Shown here piece after piece: positions 45,053-53,582 of a stretch of 64,000 bases of DNA. Position 1 is the first letter of the stretch; each line of letters begins with the position of its first letter. Under the pieces are notes generated by a model that worked only from the letters and a program-made list of their open reading frames with translations, was not told the origin of the DNA and did not search any database. The stretch is from Saccharibacillus alkalitolerans (GTDB lineage: Bacteria; Bacillota; Bacilli; Paenibacillales; Paenibacillaceae), in the NCBI RefSeq assembly GCF_011090185.1, contig NZ_JAAFGS010000001.1, positions 62,001 through 126,000 of the forward strand, given 5' to 3'. Position numbers and translations under genes: made by a program.

Positions 45053-45910
45053 TTATTCGTAAAACAGCAGACGTTTCGCGTAAGCGTTCCGGAAGTCGCT
45101 CGGCGTCAACCCCACGATTTTTTTGAACGCTTTCATGAAATTGTGCGAGTCGGTATAACCGAGCTGAACCGATACCTCGCTGATATTTTGATTCGTGTCG
45201 GTCAGCAGGTATTTCGCCAGTTCCATCTTTTGCTGCAAAATGTACTGCTTCAGCGATACGCCGGAAATCGAGGAGAAGAGGTGGGACAGATATTTTTCGT
45301 TGTAGCCGAACGTTTCCGCGATCTGCGAGACTTTGATCGGTTCCCCGCGGCTCCACTTGATGTAATCGACGATGTCGTGGTACAGCTGCTCCTGCCTCGT
45401 CTTCTTGACCGCGACGGAATCGGTATGGAAAAGCTGATTGTACAGCTCGCATAGAATGACGGTGGACATGTAGTTATTGAGCGCCGACGTGTCGTAGCTG
45501 CGGACGGAGTCCTGCAGCTGCTTCATCATGACGACCATCTTTTCCAGGCTTTTGAGCTTGCCGTAGCGAGGCAGCACGATCTTCTGTTCGCGCTTGTCCG
45601 GCAGTCCGGCGGCCGCGTCGACGGTGACAATCGTCTGATCTTTGACGGAGAAATGCAGCCAGTAGAAGCTGCAGGCCGAGACCTGGTAGCCGTACTGCTC
45701 GGTCGAGGGGGGAAGCAGAAGATATTCGCCCTGCGATACGGTAAAACGCTGCGATCCGCCGGCCAGGTACAGCACACCTTCCGTCACGACCATCAGCTCA
45801 TAATCGACGAGGGTGCGGCTCAGATGAATCCAGTTGGCGTCGGGCGCAACGAATTTTCCGGTAATCGCCAGCTCGACGGGAGTGTCGACGGACAGTTCGT
45901 ACGCAATCAT
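45053..45910 (-). CDS. AraC family transcriptional regulator
   Basis: This 285-residue regulator has an N-terminal cupin sensor (GVLYLAGGSQRFTVSQGEYLLL). The C-terminal AraC domain includes VSQIAETFGYNEKYLSHLF and ISEVSVQLGYTDSHNFMKAF. The ATG at 45910 has GGAGG about 10 bp upstream; a TTG one codon earlier is also in frame. It is divergent from the ABC importer genes starting at 46254 and is the likely regulator of that operon. Confidence 0.88.
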   Translation of the reverse strand: MIAYELSVDTPVELAITGKFVAPDANWIHLSRTLVDYELMVVTEGVLYLAGGSQRFTVSQGEYLLLPPSTEQYGYQVSACSFYWLHFSVKDQTIVTVDAAAGLPDKREQKIVLPRYGKLKSLEKMVVMMKQLQDSVRSYDTSALNNYMSTVILCELYNQLFHTDSVAVKKTRQEQLYHDIVDYIKWSRGEPIKVSQIAETFGYNEKYLSHLFSSISGVSLKQYILQQKMELAKYLLTDTNQNISEVSVQLGYTDSHNFMKAFKKIVGLTPSDFRNAYAKRLLFYE

Positions 45911-46253
45911 CAACGCAACCTCCTTTGTTTGATTTACGTTTTACAAACGATTTTTCCTAGTGTAAAGCTATCATAAAACGCTTCCAATCGCTAGAGAATC
46001 ATCTTGCAGACCTGACTTTTTGACACTTATTCGAACTTTAAACTATTTTTTTGCTGTAAAAATGAGATTAAGCTAGAGTCGTCAAATCGGTTTGAAAGCG
46101 GATTCAAAGTTGGTTCGGAAGCGGATTTCAGCATGGAGAGTTCAATAGGCATTCAAAATTCAAAGGGGTCTGCAGCGAAACGGGAAGTGTCATATATACA
46201 TATTTTACTGCTTTCCCGCGTCGTTGCAGCGAACGAAAACGGAGGGAATCGGA
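45911..46253. other. Divergent regulatory region, AraC / ABC importer
   Basis: The 343-bp gap has no gene. It holds a full-consensus cre at 46092-46107 and a weaker cre-like sequence, ATAAAACGCTTCCA, near 45973-45986 (two mismatches). The importer's ribosome site GGAGGG is at 46241-46246. No convincing -35/-10 pair was found. Confidence 0.5.
46092..46107 (+). promoter_or_regulatory. cre site (CcpA operator) ahead of the ABC importer
   Basis: TTGAAAGCGGATTCAA at 46092-46107 matches every position of the consensus WTGNAANCGNWWNCAW. It is also a near-palindrome, TTTGAA/TTCAAA with 6 bp between. It predicts glucose repression of the operon starting at 46254. Confidence 0.75.
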
Positions 46254-47873
46254 ATGAAAAAAAGCATGTCGATTCTGGCGGTTCTAGCTCTCGGAGCCGG
46301 TCTGCTCTCGGGCTGCGGCGGTTCGGACGAAGACGGCGGAAGCAGCGGGCAGACGACGCCGGACGGGAAGGTCAAGCTGACGGCGATCATGACCAAGCAC
46401 CCGCTGACGCAGGAGTTTTCCAAAATGAAATGGCTGCAGGAGGCGCAGGAGCGCGCGGGCGTTCAGATCGAGTGGCAGGAGGTCAGCGCGGATTGGGATC
46501 AGAAAAAAGGCGCGCTGCTTGCCGGCGGCGACGTTCCCGATCTGATCATCGGACCCAACGCGATTACGGACGCCGATTATGCGCAGTTCCCCGGGCTGTT
46601 CGAAGACATGACTCCGCTGATCGCGGCCGACGCGCCGAATGTGCAGAAGATGTTCGACGAGAAACCGGAGACAAAAGCGATCGCCACGCAGCTGGACGGC
46701 AAGATTTACGGTCTGCCGAAATACCAGCGTTTCTGGCCGGAGACGACGACGCGCCAGTTCATCAACAAGCAGTGGCTGGACAATCTAGGATTGAAAGAAC
46801 CGACGAACTGGGACGAGCTGTACGATGTGCTGCTTGCCTTCAAACAGGAAGACGCCAACGGCAACGGCGATCCGAACGACGAGATTCCGATGGACTTCGC
46901 GCCGAGCGGCACGGGCGGCTTCGGGGCTTTCATGCCGACGGTGCTGCTGGGCAGCCAGGGCATGACGCTGACGGACAACAGCGGGCAGGGGTACTTCGTG
47001 GAAGACGGCCAGGTCAAGAACTTCTTCATCGACGAGCGTTACAAAGATCTGGTGGCTTTCCTGCATAAATGCTACGCGGCGGGGCTGATCAGCACGGAAG
47101 TGTTCACGCAGGATTACACGAAATATCAATCGGTAGCCCGCGGAAGCGGCGATACGGCGGCCGTCGGCTTCACCTGGGGGTGGGAAGTGACCGACCGCGT
47201 CGGCAATACGCTCGCGCCGCAGTACGAATCGCTGGCCCCGCTCAAGGAAAGCGCGTCTTCGACCGAGCAGCCGTCGTGGTCGTACGATTACAATTCGCTG
47301 AACTACGGCGTCAACATGGTGTCGCTGGCTTCCACGTCGAAAAACAAAGACGCCGCGATGAAATTCATCAACGAGCTCTACGATCCGAACGTGAGCATGC
47401 AGGTGCTGTTCGGCTCGCTCGGCACCAATATCAAAGACAACGGAGACGGCTCTTACTCGGTACTGCCTCCGGAAGACAAAGCGATGGACCCGGGCACGTG
47501 GAAATGGACGACGACCTGGGCGGATAACGGCCCCATGTACATCGCGGATTCGCTCAAACTGGAACTCGGCACGGACATGCAGTCGGTCGGTTCGCAGACG
47601 GAACCGCTCAAGGCGGCGCTGGACGGCATCGACAAGGAAAAAGACGTGCTGCCGGGCATGTTCATCAAATACAGCGTCGAAGACAACAACGCGATGACCC
47701 TTAACAACACGGCCATGCTGTCGCTTACGATGGCCAAATGGGCGGAATGGATCACAAAAGGCGGCGTGGAAGAGCAGTGGGACGGCTATGTGGATAACGT
47801 GAAAAAGACCGGCGTGGATAAAAACATCGAAATTATCCAAAAGTACTACGACGATTACATGAGCAAAAAGTGA
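46254..47873 (+). CDS. ABC importer solute-binding lipoprotein (LplA-type)
   Basis: This 539-residue extracytoplasmic substrate-binding protein has a lipoprotein signal ending in the lipobox LLSGC (Cys near residue 20). A Ser/Gly-rich linker and a mature SBP fold follow. Relatives in Paenibacillus (LplA/YtcQ) serve oligosaccharide uptake. The ATG at 46254 has GGAGGG 7 bp upstream and gives a proper signal peptide; the longer frame does not. It is followed by two permease genes and no ATPase. The ligand is unknown. Confidence 0.9.
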   Translation: MKKSMSILAVLALGAGLLSGCGGSDEDGGSSGQTTPDGKVKLTAIMTKHPLTQEFSKMKWLQEAQERAGVQIEWQEVSADWDQKKGALLAGGDVPDLIIGPNAITDADYAQFPGLFEDMTPLIAADAPNVQKMFDEKPETKAIATQLDGKIYGLPKYQRFWPETTTRQFINKQWLDNLGLKEPTNWDELYDVLLAFKQEDANGNGDPNDEIPMDFAPSGTGGFGAFMPTVLLGSQGMTLTDNSGQGYFVEDGQVKNFFIDERYKDLVAFLHKCYAAGLISTEVFTQDYTKYQSVARGSGDTAAVGFTWGWEVTDRVGNTLAPQYESLAPLKESASSTEQPSWSYDYNSLNYGVNMVSLASTSKNKDAAMKFINELYDPNVSMQVLFGSLGTNIKDNGDGSYSVLPPEDKAMDPGTWKWTTTWADNGPMYIADSLKLELGTDMQSVGSQTEPLKAALDGIDKEKDVLPGMFIKYSVEDNNAMTLNNTAMLSLTMAKWAEWITKGGVEEQWDGYVDNVKKTGVDKNIEIIQKYYDDYMSKK

Positions 47874-47931
47874 CCGTTTGGCCGGAAGCTTTGAATCGAT
47901 ATTTTGAATCGGGGAAGCCGTCGCCCGCAGC

Positions 47932-47948
47932 CCGGAGGCGGCCTCCGG
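47932..47948 (+). repeat. Hairpin between binding-protein and permease genes
   Basis: CCGGAG (47932-47937) pairs with CTCCGG (47943-47948) around GCGGC. No T-run follows. It sits between the binding-protein stop and the permease ribosome site and may protect the upstream mRNA. Confidence 0.6.
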
Positions 47949-47972
47949 TTTCGCGAAAGGAGCGAACTGCCT

Positions 47973-48935
47973 ATGGTTCCGAAAAATCCTTACGAGCATC
48001 CGGTCAATTTGCGGCCTTACAAACGCAAAAAGCCGACGGTGCTGAACACGTTCAAACGGGATTATCAGCTGTGGATGATGATTTTCCCGGCGATCGTCGT
48101 CATTTTTATTTTTAACTACATTCCGATGTACGGTATCCAGCTCGCGTTTCGCGACTATAACTTCGCCAAGGGATTGACCGGCGGGGAATGGCGCGGGCTG
48201 TTTTATTTCAAGCAGTTCTTCGAAAGCTACCAGTTCGCCGACTTGATGAAAAACACGGTCGTCATCAGTCTCTCGACGGTCGTGCTCAGCTTCCCGGCTC
48301 CGATCATTCTGGCGCTGCTCATCAATCAGCTGCGCTGGAAGAGAGCCAAGAAGACGCTGCAGACGACCGTATACCTGCCGCATTTCATCTCGATCGTCGT
48401 CATGGTCGGCCTGCTGAACGTACTGCTGTCGCCGAACTCCGGCGTGATCGGCCATCTGCTGCAGTCGATCGGACTCGGCGACGTCAATCTGCTCGGTTCC
48501 ACCTCGACATTCGTGCCCGTTTACGTCCTCTCGGAGATCTGGCAGCACTGCGGTTGGAACAGCATTATTTACCTGGCGGCGCTGTCCACGGTCGATCCGC
48601 AGCTGTACGACGCCGCGAAGATCGACGGCGCGAGCCGCTGGCAGACCATTCGAAATATCGAAATTCCAGCGCTGATCCCGACGATCATCATCTTGTTCGT
48701 GCTCAGCATGGGCAGCGTGCTCAGCACCGGATTCGAGAAAATTTTCCTCATGCAGAATTCGCTCAACCTGCCCGTCTCGGAAGTCATCGCGACTTACGTG
48801 TACAAGATCGGGATCGTAAGCAACCAGTTCAGTTATTCGGCGGCGATCGGGCTGTTCAACACGCTGATCAATTTCTTCTTCCTCTATACGATGAACCTGA
48901 TCGCGAGAAAGACGTCCGAAACGAGCCTATGGTAG
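47973..48935 (+). CDS. ABC importer permease (LplB-type)
   Basis: This 320-residue inner-membrane permease has about six membrane segments. The EAA loop YDAAKIDGASRWQTIRNIEI near residue 215 contacts the ATPase. The N-terminus with DYQLWMMIFPAIVVIFIFNY is typical of LplB. The ATG at 47973 has AAAGGAG 10 bp upstream; the longer frame covers that site. It pairs with the next gene to form the channel. Confidence 0.92.
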   Translation: MVPKNPYEHPVNLRPYKRKKPTVLNTFKRDYQLWMMIFPAIVVIFIFNYIPMYGIQLAFRDYNFAKGLTGGEWRGLFYFKQFFESYQFADLMKNTVVISLSTVVLSFPAPIILALLINQLRWKRAKKTLQTTVYLPHFISIVVMVGLLNVLLSPNSGVIGHLLQSIGLGDVNLLGSTSTFVPVYVLSEIWQHCGWNSIIYLAALSTVDPQLYDAAKIDGASRWQTIRNIEIPALIPTIIILFVLSMGSVLSTGFEKIFLMQNSLNLPVSEVIATYVYKIGIVSNQFSYSAAIGLFNTLINFFFLYTMNLIARKTSETSLW

Positions 48936-48987
48936 CCGCGCGTATCGTGGTCGGCGGCCGGTTCGCGAAGAAAGGAGCGTCATCCTG

Positions 48988-49908
48988 ATGCAGCTCGTGC
49001 AAAAAAAACAAAAAACGGCGGCGCATAAGCGAAATGTCGGAGAGTGGATGTTCGACGCGTTCATTTTCGCCTTCTGCCTGCTGATTATTCTCAGCATCGT
49101 CTATCCGCTGTATTTCGTCATCATCGCCTCGATCAGCAATTCGACACTCGTCTCGACGGGGCAGGTTACGATTTTTCCGAAAGATATCAGCTTTTTCGGC
49201 TATTCGGAAATCTTCAAAGATCAGCGCATCTGGACCGGTTACGGCAATACGATTCTGTATACCGTACTCGGCACGGCGGTGAACCTGCTGTTCACGCTGC
49301 CGGCGGCTTATGTGCTGTCCCGACCCGAATTTCGCGCCAGACGCTTTCTGATGTTCGCTTTTGTGCTGACGCTGTTCTTCGGCGGCGGTCTGATTCCGAC
49401 CTACCTGCTGATGAAGGATCTGCATCTGATCAACACGATGTGGGTGTTCATCCTGCCGTTCAGCGTCAATGTGTACAACCTGATCATCGCGCGAACCTTT
49501 TTCGAAAGTTCCATTCCGAAAGAACTGTACGAAGCGGCGTCGATGGACGGCTGCTCGCATTTCCGCTATTTCGGCTCGGTCGTCATGCCGCTGTCCAAGG
49601 CGGTCGTGTCGGTAATCGGGCTGTATTACCTGGTGGCGCACTGGAACGATTTTTTCACCGGTCTGATCTATATCCGCAGCAACGATCTGCAGCCGCTGCA
49701 GATCGTGCTGCGCGACATTCTGCTGTCGAATCAGGTGTTCTCCCAGGGCGCGGGCTCCGGCGGAGCTTCGGGCGGTTACGCCCAGCAGTACGCCGATCAG
49801 GTCAAATACGGGGTTATCATCGTCTCGACGCTGCCGATCCTGCTCGTCTATCCGTTCATTCAGAAATATTTCGACAAAGGCGTCATGATCGGTTCGGTCA
49901 AAGGCTGA
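48988..49908 (+). CDS. ABC importer permease (LplC/YtcP-type)
   Basis: This 306-residue permease begins with a short cytoplasmic stretch and has about six membrane segments. The EAA loop is YEAASMDGCSHFRYFGSVVM near residue 185. It ends in QKYFDKGVMIGSVKG, the usual LplC/YtcP C-terminus. AAAGGAG is upstream. It is the last gene of the three-gene importer. The ATPase must come from elsewhere in the genome, probably MsmX-like. Confidence 0.92.
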   Translation: MQLVQKKQKTAAHKRNVGEWMFDAFIFAFCLLIILSIVYPLYFVIIASISNSTLVSTGQVTIFPKDISFFGYSEIFKDQRIWTGYGNTILYTVLGTAVNLLFTLPAAYVLSRPEFRARRFLMFAFVLTLFFGGGLIPTYLLMKDLHLINTMWVFILPFSVNVYNLIIARTFFESSIPKELYEAASMDGCSHFRYFGSVVMPLSKAVVSVIGLYYLVAHWNDFFTGLIYIRSNDLQPLQIVLRDILLSNQVFSQGAGSGGASGGYAQQYADQVKYGVIIVSTLPILLVYPFIQKYFDKGVMIGSVKG

Positions 49909-49950
49909 TTCAAACCTTGAAGGCGGCCGGCTGGACGGAAGCGGGAAGCT

Positions 49951-50901
49951 TCAGGCTTCTCCCGCCCACTCTTCCGGAGGAAGCGACTTTAACCTGCGAA
50001 TATCGCTGAGCGGAGGCATGCCGAACAGGCGGGCATACTCGCGGTTGAACTGCGACGGACTCTCGTACCCGACTCGGAAAGCCGCTTCCGCGGCCTGTAC
50101 GGGCTCGGTCAGCAGCATTCTGCGCGCTTCTTGGAGACGGAGCTGCTTCTGGAATTGAAGCGGACTCATGGCGGTCACGTCCCGGAAGTGGCGATGCAGC
50201 GAGGAAGGGCTCATGCCGGCTTCCTCGGCCAATTCGCCGATGCGGAGAGGCTCGTTGTACGTCTCCCTGATCCGCCGGATCACTTCGGCGACGAGAGCGG
50301 CGCGGCCCGCCCCGGGCGCCATCTGCCGCAGCGCCTGTCCCTGGTCGCCGCGCATCGCGCGATACAAAATTTCGCGCGCGGCCATAGGGGCCAGCACGGG
50401 AAGATCCTCGGGCGTTTCCAGCATTCGAAGCAGCCGAAGAAAAGCATCCAGCAGTTCTTCCCCGGCGCTGTTCACGTAAATGCCGCGTGCTGAAGGTGTA
50501 CGGGACATGCCGCTTGCGCCGCTTTTATCGGCCTCGCTCATCAGTTCCAGAATCTGCTGAGGTTCGATCCGAAGCCGGACGGCCAGATACGGCCGCTCCG
50601 CCGAAGCTTCGATGATCCGGCCCGAGATCGGCAGATCGACCGATACGGCAAAATATTGGGAAGGTCCGTAGCGATAAGTCTCGTCCGCCAGCAGCACCAG
50701 CTTGCTCCCCTGCGCAACCAGGCAGATGGAAGGTTCATAGACCGTGTGGAAAGGAGCGGTCTCCCCGGAGGCGCGGATCAACGAGAGCGGCGGAAAGCAG
50801 GCAGCGTGCGTACCGTCGGTTCGGGCGAACCGGGCAATCAGCCCGGCCAATTCTTCCCGCTTTGCGAGAGAACGGGAAGAAACGGGGAATTCGGCATTCA
50901 T
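49951..50901 (-). CDS. AraC family regulator with AraC_N (YqhC-type) sensor domain
   Basis: This 316-residue protein has an N-terminal AraC_N-type domain (HTVYEPSICLVAQGSKLVLL). The C-terminal AraC domain includes LRIGELAEEAGMSPSSLHRHF and AAFRVGYESPSQFNREYARL. The ATG at 50901 has AAGGAGG 6 bp upstream; the ATG at 50907 would touch that site. YqhC-type regulators often control aldehyde or redox enzymes nearby. Here it is divergent from an Atu4866-like gene and an SDR gene, which fits. Confidence 0.88.
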   Translation of the reverse strand: MNAEFPVSSRSLAKREELAGLIARFARTDGTHAACFPPLSLIRASGETAPFHTVYEPSICLVAQGSKLVLLADETYRYGPSQYFAVSVDLPISGRIIEASAERPYLAVRLRIEPQQILELMSEADKSGASGMSRTPSARGIYVNSAGEELLDAFLRLLRMLETPEDLPVLAPMAAREILYRAMRGDQGQALRQMAPGAGRAALVAEVIRRIRETYNEPLRIGELAEEAGMSPSSLHRHFRDVTAMSPLQFQKQLRLQEARRMLLTEPVQAAEAAFRVGYESPSQFNREYARLFGMPPLSDIRRLKSLPPEEWAGEA

Positions 50902-51136
50902 GGGCATCCTCCTTGATTGATGGTTTTAACACGGAGCGGCAAGAGACCAAGATCGGCATCCGGCTGCGGATGCCGATCTTTGTTGTCGCGCGGTTTTTTC
51001 TCGATTATACGATAAATTCCGTTCTCTTCGAAGCGCGCTGCGCGAAACGGGCAATTCTTTGCGCCGATCGTTCTACCGTTCCGTCGACTCGAGCGCTCAT
51101 AATGAAGAAGAAGCAAGAACGAGAGGAGGATGCAGG

Positions 51137-51397
51137 GTGAACAAAGCGGATCGGTTTGATCGGGCGCATGCTTACGTCGGAATGTGGGTGACGGCGGACG
51201 GACGGATTCGTCAGGAACTGCTGCCGAACGGACGTTACGACGAAGCGCGGGGAAACAGGAAAAGCGCCTATACCGGCAGCTACAGCATTCGGGGATCTAT
51301 CATCGATTACGTGGATGACACCGGATTTACGGCGGACGGGGAATTCCGGGACGACGTTCTGTACCATGCAGGCATGATTTTTTATCGGGAACGTTAA
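51137..51397 (+). CDS. Atu4866 family small protein
   Basis: This 86-residue protein consists mainly of the Atu4866 domain, with YVGMWVTADGRIRQELLPN, YDEARGNRKSAY and DYVDDTGFTADGEF. It ends YHAGMIFYRER. The family is structurally known as a small beta barrel of unknown function. The start is GTG at 51137, supported by AGGAGG 7 bp upstream; the frame above it is unrelated. It precedes the SDR gene by 18 bp, so they are cotranscribed. Confidence 0.88.
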   Translation: MNKADRFDRAHAYVGMWVTADGRIRQELLPNGRYDEARGNRKSAYTGSYSIRGSIIDYVDDTGFTADGEFRDDVLYHAGMIFYRER

Positions 51398-51415
51398 GGA
51401 GAGGGGACGAAGAAT

Positions 51416-52168
51416 ATGACAAATCGGCAGATGCAAGGAATCGAAGGAAAAGTGGTTCTGATTACGGGAGCGAGCAGCGGCATCGGCGAAGCGACCGCTC
51501 GGCTTCTGGCCGGACGCGGCGCGAAAGTCGTATTGGGGGCGAGAAGAACGGAACGTCTGGAAACGCTGAGCGCCGAAATTCGTTCGGCAGGAGGCACCGC
51601 GGAGTACCGCAAGCTCGATGTCACGGACCTGCAGGAAATGGAAGCGTTCGTCCGGCATGCCGAAGAATCGTTCGGGCGGATCGACGCGGTCGTCAACAAT
51701 GCCGGCGTCATGCCGCTCTCCAACCTCGAAGAAAGAAAAGTCGACGAATGGAATCGGATGATCGACGTCAATATTCGCGGCGTGCTGCACGGCATAGCGG
51801 CCGGCCTGCCCGCCGTGCGCCGAGCCGGAGGGGGACAGTTCGTGAATGTCGCTTCGATCGGCGCTTATGAAGTAACGCCGTCCGCTTCCGTATACTGCGC
51901 CACGAAGTATGCGGTCCGGGCCATCTCGGAAGGACTTCGCATGGAGACGGAAAAAGAAATACGCGTTACGCTCGTCTCCCCGGGCGTGACGGAATCGGAG
52001 CTGGCGGACAGCATTTCCGACGAACATGCCCGCGCGGCGATGCGGGAATACCGCCGCGTGGCGCTGCCGGCGCAGGCTATCGCGGAAGCGATCGCTTACG
52101 CGGTCTCCCAGCCTACGGGCGTCGACGTCAACGAACTGGTTGTTCGTCCCGCCAAAGACGCGGGCTAA
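51416..52168 (+). CDS. SDR family oxidoreductase (YdfG-like)
   Basis: This 250-residue SDR has the cofactor motif TGASSGIG near residue 17, NNAGVMPLSNLEE near residue 93, the serine in VASIGAYE and the tyrosine/lysine in YCATKYAVRAISEGLR. The basic GARRTERLE points to NADP(H). AAGGAGAGG lies upstream. Together with the Atu4866-like gene it forms a two-gene unit divergent from the YqhC-type AraC gene. The substrate is probably a small carbonyl compound, by analogy only. Confidence 0.85.
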   Translation: MTNRQMQGIEGKVVLITGASSGIGEATARLLAGRGAKVVLGARRTERLETLSAEIRSAGGTAEYRKLDVTDLQEMEAFVRHAEESFGRIDAVVNNAGVMPLSNLEERKVDEWNRMIDVNIRGVLHGIAAGLPAVRRAGGGQFVNVASIGAYEVTPSASVYCATKYAVRAISEGLRMETEKEIRVTLVSPGVTESELADSISDEHARAAMREYRRVALPAQAIAEAIAYAVSQPTGVDVNELVVRPAKDAG

Positions 52169-52189
52169 GACATGTACGCAAACTCCGAA

Positions 52190-52222
52190 AAAGGGCTGCC
52201 GAGGTGATCTCGGCAGCCCTTT
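52190..52222. terminator. Bidirectional terminator
   Basis: AAAGGGCTGCCGAG (52190-52203) pairs perfectly with its complement (52209-52222) around a GTGAT loop, with short A- and T-runs outside. It separates the SDR gene from the convergent ArsR-type gene. Confidence 0.85.
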
Positions 52223-52273
52223 CTCGGGTTTTGCGGCGGTTTGCGTCGGCAGCGGCAGCGAATGGGCGCTTCT

Positions 52274-53236
52274 TTACTTCGCCGTAAGCGGCTCGGCCGC
52301 CTCCTGAGCGGGAGACACTTCGCCTTCATGCACATTGTACAGGACGCGGGCGAGCAGATGCTGCGCATAGTTGCCGAAGTGGCGGCCGAACAGCGTCAGT
52401 CCGCGATTGTTCGGCGGCTGCTCCGTTACGGCGATCCGGAAAGTCAGCTCGCTGCGGTAGTCGAGCCGAATATCTTCCAGCGTAACGTCGGAGATTCGGC
52501 AGCCGTCGATAAAGCTGCCCTCGCTGTTGACCCGAATCAGCTTCAGCATGCCGTACTGGTTGAGGTGCGGCGGCCACCAATCGGGATTGAACGTTCCCCT
52601 GACGTCTCCGAAGTCTCCCGGGCTGGTCCAGCTTCCGATTTCGATGCCGTTGATAGAAAAATGGATGTCGGACGGATAATGGTTGTTGAATCCCGGAGCT
52701 TCCGATCCGAGCTCCAGCGAGAATTGAATTTCCCGGAAGCTGTGATTGGCCTTCAGGTAATTGGGGATGCGATATTCGAGAAAGCCTTCCGCCAGCCAGA
52801 TGATCTCCGCATGGATGCGCTGCGGATCGGCGAAATAACGCGGATCGTCGAAATCGCCGATGATGCTGTCTTTGGTCGCGAGCCCGCAGGTCGGCAGCGC
52901 TTTGTAGTCGCTGTAGTGACCGACCTGGATTTCGACTTCGTACAGATTATCCGCATCCTTGCTTTTGAGATCGACCATCAATTTGTCTTTATTGAGGTAA
53001 CAAAGCTTTTGAATGCCGTGTCTGCCGCCCGCGGTCCGAATTTCGATCAGGCCGCACTCTTCCAGCTTCTTGACGTGAAGGGTAATGGCCCCGTTGCTGA
53101 GATTCAGCCTGCCGGCGAGCTCGTTCAGATTTAATTCTTCGTTGTTGGCCAGCAGTTCCAAAATCTGCAGACGGATCTCCGAACTCAAAGCTTTAAAAAT
53201 ATCGATTCCGCTCCTCAAATCCTTGATATAAATCAT
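52274..53236 (-). CDS. ArsR-type winged-helix regulator with large C-terminal domain
   Basis: This 320-residue protein has an N-terminal ArsR-like winged helix (residues about 10-75, with FKALSSEIRLQILELLANN and LSNGAITLHVKKLEECGLIE). No metal-binding cysteine motif is seen. The remaining 240 residues are rich in aromatic and charged residues (HYPSDIHFSINGIEIGSWTS, FNPDWWPPHLNQYGML) and look like a beta-rich ligand domain. The ATG at 53236 has AAGGAGAG upstream. It is divergent from the arabinoside importer and is its probable regulator. The ligand is inferred to be a sugar. Confidence 0.82.
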   Translation of the reverse strand: MIYIKDLRSGIDIFKALSSEIRLQILELLANNEELNLNELAGRLNLSNGAITLHVKKLEECGLIEIRTAGGRHGIQKLCYLNKDKLMVDLKSKDADNLYEVEIQVGHYSDYKALPTCGLATKDSIIGDFDDPRYFADPQRIHAEIIWLAEGFLEYRIPNYLKANHSFREIQFSLELGSEAPGFNNHYPSDIHFSINGIEIGSWTSPGDFGDVRGTFNPDWWPPHLNQYGMLKLIRVNSEGSFIDGCRISDVTLEDIRLDYRSELTFRIAVTEQPPNNRGLTLFGRHFGNYAQHLLARVLYNVHEGEVSPAQEAAEPLTAK

Positions 53237-53498
53237 AAGCGATTTCTCTCCTTCCAAGGAATGCCTGAAACGTTTTAGTGTTTTAACTTATTATAAACTT
53301 AAAGGCGGTTAAAAAGAAAAATTGGAGAAAAAAAGTAGGAGAAAATGATTTTTTAAAAGCTCAAGCGTAAAAAAGACCGATTTCATTCAAAATAGAGTAA
53401 AGCAAAACGAAAGAATCGAACGACGAAAAATCAAGACATTTCGAACGAAAAGTGCAAATAAAGCTTTAGGTTAAGCTAAAAAGGTTTAGATTTTTCTG

Positions 53499-53527
53499 TT
53501 TACAGCATTCAAAAGGTGTGCTATTTT
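53499..53527 (+). promoter_or_regulatory. Probable promoter of the arabinoside importer operon
   Basis: TTTACA (53499-53504) and TATTTT (53522-53527) are 17 bp apart, with A/T-rich upstream sequence. Transcription would begin near 53534, leaving a leader of about 240 nt before the start codon at 53776. Confidence 0.5.
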
Positions 53528-53532
53528 ATTCC

Positions 53533-53546
53533 TGTAAGCGGATACA
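53533..53546 (+). promoter_or_regulatory. cre site (CcpA operator) at the arabinoside promoter
   Basis: TGTAAGCGGATACA at 53533-53546 matches the core TGNAANCGNWWNCA at every position. It overlaps the predicted transcription start, where CcpA binding blocks initiation. Confidence 0.75.
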
Positions 53547-53582
53547 TTCAGTATAACATAAATTGTTTTAAGTTATACTGAA
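53547..53582. repeat. 11-bp inverted repeat downstream of the promoter (candidate operator)
   Basis: TTCAGTATAAC (53547-53557) and GTTATACTGAA (53572-53582) are perfect inverted repeats with 14 bp between. The centres are about 25 bp apart, roughly 2.5 helical turns. It directly follows the cre site and is a strong candidate binding site for the divergent ArsR-type regulator. Confidence 0.65.

Noticed and set aside
49940-49967. Inverted repeat around GCGGGAAGC/GCTTCTCCCGC as a terminator
   Set aside because: It overlaps the end of the AraC coding region, has a bulge and no T-run, so it was not called.
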